A DNA stretch of 38,231 nucleotides from contig CAJUNB010000001.1 in the NCBI GenBank assembly GCA_910587635.1, forward strand, positions 1 to 38,231, written 5' to 3'. The notes below the pieces were generated by a model. It made no database searches and was not told the DNA's origin. It worked only from the letters and a program-made list of their open reading frames with translations. Shown here piece by piece: positions 33,389-38,231 of the stretch. This DNA is from an uncultured Lachnospiraceae bacterium (GTDB lineage Bacteria; Bacillota; Clostridia; Lachnospirales; Lachnospiraceae). Positions within the stretch are counted from its first letter, which is position 1; each line of letters begins with the position of its first letter. The translations under genes and the position numbers were made by a program.

Positions 33389-34740
33389 TCTCTTACTCCT
33401 TTTTCTCTTCCACCCGTTTCCCCGGAACCTTCACTGTCAGTCTCATCTTCAAAACTATCTTCATATAATGTCACGGATATCGCCCAGGGCGGTGGTATCA
33501 TCCGGTGTTCATCTTCATCAAGAAATGCAAAAATAACATCATAGTCCGGCATCGTCTCAGGATAAATACCATAGCCGTCTGTAAAATAGATCAACCCCTT
33601 CAGCATTTCAAATTCCCCCTGCCTGCGCAGTGCATCCACATAGGCAAATACCGGTCTGAAATCAGTGGCTCCAAAACCATACAACTTTTCCTCTTTCAGA
33701 AACCGGTGGAAATCCCCCTCACAGGTGATCTTCGTATCTTTCTTTACCTCATTGTCACATTGGATGATATGAACGTTGATCTTATGAAAAAAGTTCTCCG
33801 TTCCCTTTAAAATAGAATACGTCTTCCTGAGAAATCCTCTGACAGTCTCTCCCCGGCAGGAGGCAGAAGTATCCAGAGCAATCACAAATTCTCTGACTTT
33901 ATGTTCTTCTTTATACTCCAGAGGCTCTACAAATGGCAGATTTCCATACATGGACAGACCATAGGTATAATAAATATAATCAAATTCCTCTTCATTGATA
34001 CGGATATCCTCTCCCATGACAGTAAATCTGCGTAGAAGTTCTCCATAGTCATATTTATCCCGATTGGCTTCCGCCAGATTCTTTTCCAGGCTTTCCGAAT
34101 GATTCTTATCCTGAGAAAATGTCTTCAGATCAGTCTTTACTCTTTCACTGATTTTTTTCCACTGTTCCTGGGATATGGATATTTCCTCCTGCTGTTTCCA
34201 GTGTATATGAGCATCCTGATAAAACAGAGCCGTCAGCTCCTTTTTCTCTATCGGTCCCATCCCATTTCTCTTAAAGTATCGATAGATTTTCTCTGCAGTC
34301 AACCCGCCTGCATCGATACGCATCCAATGCAGTTTTCTTTCCGCATCCTCATCCTGGCGCAGTGCGATATCCGGGAAACTGATTTCCAGAATCGTATTCT
34401 CCACTGCCATATCCGCTGCCATATCCCAGTATTCCTGTTCCACTTTATCATACTGAAAACTGTGGTAAAAAATACAGTGTAAAACGATATGCAGATACAT
34501 ATGAGTGATCCGGTTTGGTTCTTCTTTATAAATTTGCAACACAAAAACAGGGTCATAATACAGATATTTCCCATCACATGCCATACATCCCGTATCTTTG
34601 GCCGGTCTCGTCTTCAACTGAGCCACTGCTGTGTCCAGAAACCGCAGATGCATCATAATACTGTCCCCTGCCAGCTTCATTACCCGTGCCGCCAGAGCTT
34701 CTGTCTTTTTTTCTTTTTCATTTTGTGGAATTCTGTTCAT
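33385..34740 (-). CDS. VWA-like/DUF2201-type protein, partner of the AAA+ ATPase
   Basis: A 451-residue soluble protein. The N-terminal half resembles the DUF2201 putative metallopeptidase domain, with a His cluster 'HMYLHIVLHCIFYH' (80-93) and 'DMAADMAVE'. The position of the catalytic Glu in HExxH is Met here, so peptidase activity is doubtful. The C-terminal half is a VWA-like domain: 'VIALDTSASCRG' (286-297) is the MIDAS motif DxSxS, and 'IYFTDGYG' lies near 400. Such proteins use the metal site to bind ligands and pair with MoxR ATPases, as here. It is the first gene of the cassette and overlaps the ATPase gene by 4 bp. The tail 'DETDSEGSGETGGREK' is disordered. Confidence 0.85.
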   Translation of the reverse strand: MNRIPQNEKEKKTEALAARVMKLAGDSIMMHLRFLDTAVAQLKTRPAKDTGCMACDGKYLYYDPVFVLQIYKEEPNRITHMYLHIVLHCIFYHSFQYDKVEQEYWDMAADMAVENTILEISFPDIALRQDEDAERKLHWMRIDAGGLTAEKIYRYFKRNGMGPIEKKELTALFYQDAHIHWKQQEEISISQEQWKKISERVKTDLKTFSQDKNHSESLEKNLAEANRDKYDYGELLRRFTVMGEDIRINEEEFDYIYYTYGLSMYGNLPFVEPLEYKEEHKVREFVIALDTSASCRGETVRGFLRKTYSILKGTENFFHKINVHIIQCDNEVKKDTKITCEGDFHRFLKEEKLYGFGATDFRPVFAYVDALRRQGEFEMLKGLIYFTDGYGIYPETMPDYDVIFAFLDEDEHRMIPPPWAISVTLYEDSFEDETDSEGSGETGGREKGVRE

Positions 34741-34770
34741 TTTCCCACTTCCTATTATAGATCAAAAAAA

Positions 34771-34845
34771 GAATCGCATTAATGCAATTTGCCGCGCGCG
34801 TTGCGTTTCAGCACAATTTTCCTTTTCGCAAGCTTCCTGTATGAG
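34771..34845. repeat. Intergenic repeat, diverged copy of the metK-leader family
   Basis: It starts GAATCGCATTAATGCAATTT and carries GCGCGCGTTGCG and CAATTTTCCTTTTCGCAAGC. These follow the order of blocks at 19974-20089, with many substitutions. It lies directly upstream of the VWA/AAA+/LRR cassette. Confidence 0.55.
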
Positions 34846-34914
34846 AACAAGGCAGACAAATCCGTATATTATTTTTCTTTTATAGAGAATTGCAAAGGAA
34901 TCTCCTATACAACC

Positions 34915-34944
34915 AAAAACAAGCAGACATAAATGCCTGCTTGT
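34915..34944 (-). terminator. Terminator of the DUF3048 gene
   Basis: Minus-strand stem ACAAGCAG/CTGCTTGT with an inner CAT/ATG pairing, then five T residues, 15 bp after the stop. Confidence 0.8.
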
Positions 34945-34958
34945 CCGCCAATTCTTAT

Positions 34959-36005
34959 TTATGAAAAGCTTACATTTCTGCCCTTCTGCGCAATTGCGAT
35001 GTAGGTTTTTCCTTCATTCAACTGAATTTCATTGCCATTGTCATCATAATATACGGTTGGAGAATATTCCGCAACTTTTGCCCATCTTACATGGATGACT
35101 TTTCCCTTTGTGAAATAGTAGCCATCTTCTGTCGTGTCCAGATTGTCAAATCCCAGATATCCTTTCTGGTCCAGCTGCTGCCACTTCGTATTCTGTACGA
35201 TTACATTGGCAAACGCCAGCTGCTGCCCGTTGTTACCGTCCACCTGTGCCTTGCCATGTATCGTTTTTTTATACACACCCGCTGCCGCATCATAGGTAAA
35301 ACCACTTCTTGTATAAGGGAAGATATCGGAAAGATCAATCGTATTTGCTACAGCTGCGCCTTCTCCATACTGTTCCAGCGTATTGACACCCGCTGCAAAG
35401 GTAAAATGCTTTGCATTATAAAATTCCGGGCGAACTGTCAGAGAATATCCAAGCTGTCCGGCTGCCTTCGTAATACCGTTGGCACTGATATAGGCATTGT
35501 GGGGAGCTTTTCTGTCAGAAGTACGGAAAAATACGCCTGCTCCGGGCGCCTCGCCGCCTGTCCCATATTCGTATGTACCGGAAATATTATTGATATCCGG
35601 CAGTGAAATACGGTCTTTCATATATACGACGCCGCCAAAGTGAATGAGAATCGGATCCCACTCCGTAGCCTGGGGAATATAATAGGCACGGCAGCTTCTG
35701 ATATTACCGATCTTAGAGAGTCCCTGCCAATCATCAATAATGGCCATCTGCCGGGAAATATTGCCCTCTTCCATGATTTCATACAATATCTTTGCATGAC
35801 TGATTCCATAGGAAGGCTGTGCCACTTTATCCGTAGGCATCATGATTGCAATGGGACGTGTCAGAGCTGCTTCCGGGGAAATCACTTCATTTGTATATAC
35901 GCTGCGCGTTTCATCAGCCAGTACCGTTTCTGCAGGGGTCAGTGTCAATACACATACTGCCGCTGTCAGCAGGGATATCATTTTTGTGAACTTTTTGAAT
36001 TTCAT
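34959..36005 (-). CDS. DUF3048 (YerB-like) exported protein
   Basis: A 348-residue secreted protein. A signal peptide covers about 1-31 (basic start, hydrophobic core, 'AETVLA-DE' cleavage). There is no lipobox Cys, unlike many YerB lipoproteins. The DUF3048 pattern is recognisable: 'RPIAIMMPTDKVAQPSYGISHAKILYEIMEEGNISRQMAI' in pieces (about 50-89), 'IGNIRSCRAYYI' (about 97-108), 'DPILIHFGG' (about 117-125) and 'RKAPHNAYIS'. A C-terminal domain ends in 'YIAIAQKGRNVSF'. The molecular function of this family is unknown. Start at 36005 with AGGAGG five bases upstream. It has its own promoter (36043-36071) and terminator. Confidence 0.9.
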   Translation of the reverse strand: MKFKKFTKMISLLTAAVCVLTLTPAETVLADETRSVYTNEVISPEAALTRPIAIMMPTDKVAQPSYGISHAKILYEIMEEGNISRQMAIIDDWQGLSKIGNIRSCRAYYIPQATEWDPILIHFGGVVYMKDRISLPDINNISGTYEYGTGGEAPGAGVFFRTSDRKAPHNAYISANGITKAAGQLGYSLTVRPEFYNAKHFTFAAGVNTLEQYGEGAAVANTIDLSDIFPYTRSGFTYDAAAGVYKKTIHGKAQVDGNNGQQLAFANVIVQNTKWQQLDQKGYLGFDNLDTTEDGYYFTKGKVIHVRWAKVAEYSPTVYYDDNGNEIQLNEGKTYIAIAQKGRNVSFS

Positions 36006-36042
36006 AGTATCCTCCTTTATAAATTCCTACATACCATAATTT

Positions 36043-36071
36043 AGTATACCCTTGTTTTGTCACACCGTCAA
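36043..36071 (-). promoter_or_regulatory. Promoter of the DUF3048 gene
   Basis: TTGACG (36071-36066), 17 bp, TATACT (36048-36043) on the minus strand. Confidence 0.65.
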
Positions 36072-36079
36072 ACATTTTT

Positions 36080-36088
36080 CATATGATA
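36080..36088 (+). promoter_or_regulatory. Possible sporulation-type -10 element
   Basis: CATATGATA matches the sigma-K -10 pattern CATAnnnTA and partly that of sigma-E. A plausible 'ACA' -35 lies at 36062-36064. It is 28 bp before the start of the Cys-rich protein. Confidence 0.4.
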
Positions 36089-36115
36089 AATAAAGTATGT
36101 AAACTGGAGCTATTT

Positions 36116-36538
36116 ATGGAAGATTCTTATGAACAGAAAATGAATGGGGAAGCACTGGAAAAAGCAGAATATACAAATGATATGTTCTATTGCGGCAAAG
36201 ATTGCATATGCCACGAAGAAGAGCATGAGATCCCAGCAGCATGCAACAATGTATTCTACCAGACCGATCTTGTCAGTGTACCGGTAAAGGTAGTACCCTA
36301 TGCCAAGGCCGGTCCCTGCACCACTGTGTGCTGTGGTTCCCCTGTCGTTACACCGGGAGACGCCTGCCTGGGCGAAGTAGGACAGATGTGCGAATTTACA
36401 ATAACACAGAAGATCTGTGTCAAGCTGCCTCTGCACTTTGGCGCCTCTGTCTGTGTTGACAGGGCCAAAGTACAATGTGGCAATATCTCCGAAGCAGAAT
36501 GTGAATGCAAAAATCCCTGCATCCGCAGATGCGACTGA
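36116..36538 (+). CDS. Cys-rich protein of unknown function (possible spore or surface protein)
   Basis: A 140-residue protein with 16 Cys residues. A short acidic N-terminal part ('MEDSYEQKMNGEALEKAEYTND') precedes 'YCGKDCIC'. A beta-rich core follows ('VSVPVKVVPYAKAGPCTTVCCGSPVV', 'FTITQKICVKLPLHFGASVCVD', in pieces, about 53-115), and it ends in 'ECECKNPCIRRCD'. There is no signal peptide. Cys-rich short proteins with such beta segments are often spore coat or crust components cross-linked by disulfides. A sporulation-type -10 element upstream agrees, but the role is inference. Start: the ATG at 36116 with GGAG seven bases before. The ATG at 36083 has no site. Confidence 0.72.
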   Translation: MEDSYEQKMNGEALEKAEYTNDMFYCGKDCICHEEEHEIPAACNNVFYQTDLVSVPVKVVPYAKAGPCTTVCCGSPVVTPGDACLGEVGQMCEFTITQKICVKLPLHFGASVCVDRAKVQCGNISEAECECKNPCIRRCD

Positions 36539-36586
36539 TCCCTGGTCTGCGCTGGTTGGAGGAATCCGATCCCTTCTAATTTCTTT

Positions 36587-36624
36587 CGGCGCAAAGAGTC
36601 CATTTCACAGGACTCTCTGCGCCG
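36587..36624. terminator. Hairpin between convergent genes
   Basis: The arms are CGGCGCAAAGAGTCC (36587-36601) and GGACTCTCTGCGCCG (36610-36624). They pair strongly with a 2-nt internal mismatch. Neither strand has a long T-run, so it is a likely but unproved bidirectional terminator. Confidence 0.6.
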
Positions 36625-36635
36625 AGACTCTCTCA

Positions 36636-38012
36636 TCAGAATAGCTGTCTCTTTTTTCTGTCGGCTGCTTTCATCTCTCTGCATACGATACCGGAAAGTG
36701 TCAGTACACCAATCAGATTGGGCACTGCCATAAGCCCATTCATAATATCCGAAAAATCCCATACCGCTTCCAGAGCACAAACTGCTCCGATAAAAGTAAC
36801 CAGCCCGTAGACAAAACGATAGGCCATACAGTATCCCGGTTTCTTGACTAGAAATTCAAAGGCCCGCTCCCCCTGATATTCCCATGCGATAATTGTGGCA
36901 TAGGCGAACAGGGCAATACCGATACTGACAAAACAGCCACCCATTTCACCAAAAACCGTAGAAAATGCCGCTATTGTCAAAGCCGCCCCTGTCATAAGAG
37001 CACCACTGCTTTCCTGTACACCGAGAACGCCGGAGGCAGCAATGACAAGTCCTGTCAGCGTACATATAATAATAGTATCAAAAAAAACACCCGTCATACT
37101 GATATACCCCTGGCGTACCGGACTGTCTGTATTGGCGGCGGCAGCAGTGATACCCCCTGCCCCCAGTCCTGCTTCATTGGAGAAAACACCTCTGGAAACG
37201 CCCCAACGCATAGCATCCTGCATGGAAGCTGTAATCGCACCGCCTATCCCCCCTGCCGCCGCTTCCTTCGAAAACGCCAGCCGGACAATCTCCGTAAGTC
37301 CTTCAGGAATCCGGTCCAGATGTACTATAATAACGACAAGCGCTCCCCCTATATAAAAAAGAGCCATCACGGGCACCATATACAGTGTAATCTTTGAAAT
37401 GGAACGAATCCCACCTAATATCGTCAAAATGACAAGTATCGTGAGAATCAGCCCCGTTTTTGCTTCCCGGATACCAAAAGTCTCCTGAAAAGAGACGGCA
37501 ATAGAATTAGACTGAGTCATATTGCCCATGCCAAAGGAAGCCATAACAGCAAAAAAGGCAAACAGACTTCCCAGAATTTTTCCGATCTGTCGATTCGGAA
37601 ATCCATACTGTAACGTATACATCGGGCCGCCCATGAATTTTCCGTTCTTGCCTCTGATTCTGTATTTTACAGACAACATACTTTCTGCAAACTTTGTGGA
37701 GAGCCCTGCAAAAGCAGCCAGTACCATCCAAAGAAGCGCTCCGGGTCCACCCAGTATCATGGCAGTGGCTACACCTACGATATTTCCTGTGCCGATCGTA
37801 GCGGCAAGCTCTGTCGTCAGCGAAGACAGCGGAGAGATCCCGCCTTCCTTCGCCTCTCTCTCCCCTCCCATTACACACCGGAGAGCATATCCCAGATTCC
37901 GAAGCGGCAGAAACTGCATCCGCACAAGTAAATACAGTCCTGTTCCGATCATAAATACGAGCATGCCCGGTCCCCAGACGATACTGTCAATCCGTTTCAA
38001 TAACTGTGCCAT
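36636..38012 (-). CDS. Alanine/glycine:cation symporter (AGCS family)
   Basis: A 458-residue membrane transporter with about 10-11 helices. The AGCS pattern is clear: 'TTELAATIGTGNIVGVATAMILGGPGALLWM' in pieces (about 66-96), 'AESMLSVKYRIRGKNGKFMGGPMYTL' (about 108-135) and 'GVFSNEAGLGAGGITAAAANTDSPVRQGYISM' (about 268-300). The last block contains the signature Asn-Glu-Ala-Gly. It takes up alanine or glycine with Na+ or H+. Length is normal. Start at 38012 with AGGAAC upstream. It is monocistronic as far as visible. Confidence 0.95.
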   Translation of the reverse strand: MAQLLKRIDSIVWGPGMLVFMIGTGLYLLVRMQFLPLRNLGYALRCVMGGEREAKEGGISPLSSLTTELAATIGTGNIVGVATAMILGGPGALLWMVLAAFAGLSTKFAESMLSVKYRIRGKNGKFMGGPMYTLQYGFPNRQIGKILGSLFAFFAVMASFGMGNMTQSNSIAVSFQETFGIREAKTGLILTILVILTILGGIRSISKITLYMVPVMALFYIGGALVVIIVHLDRIPEGLTEIVRLAFSKEAAAGGIGGAITASMQDAMRWGVSRGVFSNEAGLGAGGITAAAANTDSPVRQGYISMTGVFFDTIIICTLTGLVIAASGVLGVQESSGALMTGAALTIAAFSTVFGEMGGCFVSIGIALFAYATIIAWEYQGERAFEFLVKKPGYCMAYRFVYGLVTFIGAVCALEAVWDFSDIMNGLMAVPNLIGVLTLSGIVCREMKAADRKKRQLF

Positions 38013-38075
38013 ATACGTTCCTGCTTCTTCTCCTTTACAGGAACTATATGACAGTATCGTCTTATTTATGTCTCA

Positions 38076-38103
38076 TTACCCTCAGTGGACAAAGGGACAC
38101 ACG
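38076..38103. repeat. Copy of the ACCCTCAGTG repeat family
   Basis: TACCCTCAGTGGACAAAGGG and the following ACACACG match 9093-9119 with about four substitutions. The right palindrome arm seen at 9126-9140 is absent. Instead a longer inverted repeat follows immediately. Confidence 0.6.
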
Positions 38104-38211
38104 GTCGGAGAAGAACCAATTTTTGCCCCTGTTTCGTTACTTTCCTTCCGCGTACGTCCAGTACGCGTCAATCAAGCGCCTCGCAGGGACAAAAATTGAC
38201 TTCTTTCCGAC
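38104..38211. repeat. 108-bp nested inverted repeat near the right window edge
   Basis: Outer arms of 28 nt (38104-38131 and 38184-38211; for example CAATTTTTGCCCCTG against CAGGGACAAAAATTG) differ at six positions, all transitions. An inner hairpin CGCGTAC-gtcca-GTACGCG lies at 38149-38167. There is no coding capacity. It may continue past the window. Confidence 0.6.
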
Positions 38212-38231
38212 TCTCTGACCCTGACCATAGA

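Noticed and set aside
1..38231. tRNA, rRNA or CRISPR array
   Set aside because: No cloverleaf-like, rRNA-like or regularly spaced repeat pattern was seen on either strand. A tRNAscan-SE run would settle the first.

Overview
The window looks like a chromosomal segment of an anaerobic, gut-type Clostridia, most probably Lachnospiraceae. That is an inference from the proteins: the greA-lysS, argF-birA-coaX-dusB and dnaE-pfkA-trmH-proC groupings, a SAM-I riboswitch before metK, a eukaryotic-type UDP-sugar pyrophosphorylase beside galE, and several conserved clostridial proteins of unknown function. Almost every gene is on the minus strand. The exceptions are the recombinase fragment, dinB, the small alarmone synthetase and a Cys-rich protein. 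I saw no tRNA, rRNA or CRISPR array.

Left edge (1-1838): the end of a mobile region abuts the 3' end of lysS. It holds the C-terminal part of a large serine recombinase, a VapBC-like toxin-antitoxin pair whose toxin has a stop at codon 5, and two 95-bp direct repeats. Each repeat carries the lysS 3' end plus its terminator. Region 1809-9065 is a run of housekeeping genes read leftward: argF, birA, a small protein, coaX, dusB, an unknown protein, then greA and lysS from their own promoter. Region 9147-12147 holds an SPFH/NfeD membrane pair and a secreted SH3-SleB cell-wall hydrolase with a very good promoter. Region 12407-18528 is the dnaE, pfkA, RNA methyltransferase, proC cluster. metK follows under a SAM riboswitch, then murA and a LysM-G5-M23 envelope peptidase.

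Right half: dinB faces a flavin reductase that is translationally coupled to a tail-anchored coiled-coil protein. A 152-bp MITE-like inverted repeat with a 5-bp target duplication lies upstream of that pair. Then come a hemolysin III family protein, a small unknown protein, a RelQ-type (p)ppGpp synthetase, galE with a UDP-sugar pyrophosphorylase, and a compact three-gene cassette (VWA/DUF2201-like protein, MoxR-like AAA+ ATPase, LRR protein) that is the best candidate for a poorly described system. The window closes with a DUF3048 protein, a Cys-rich protein with a sporulation-like -10 element, and an alanine/glycine:cation symporter.

The intergenic DNA is rich in palindromic repeats: at least three families, at 9093/38076, 19978/20057/34771 and 12307/12370. 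All functional assignments come from reading motifs by eye; no database search was run.
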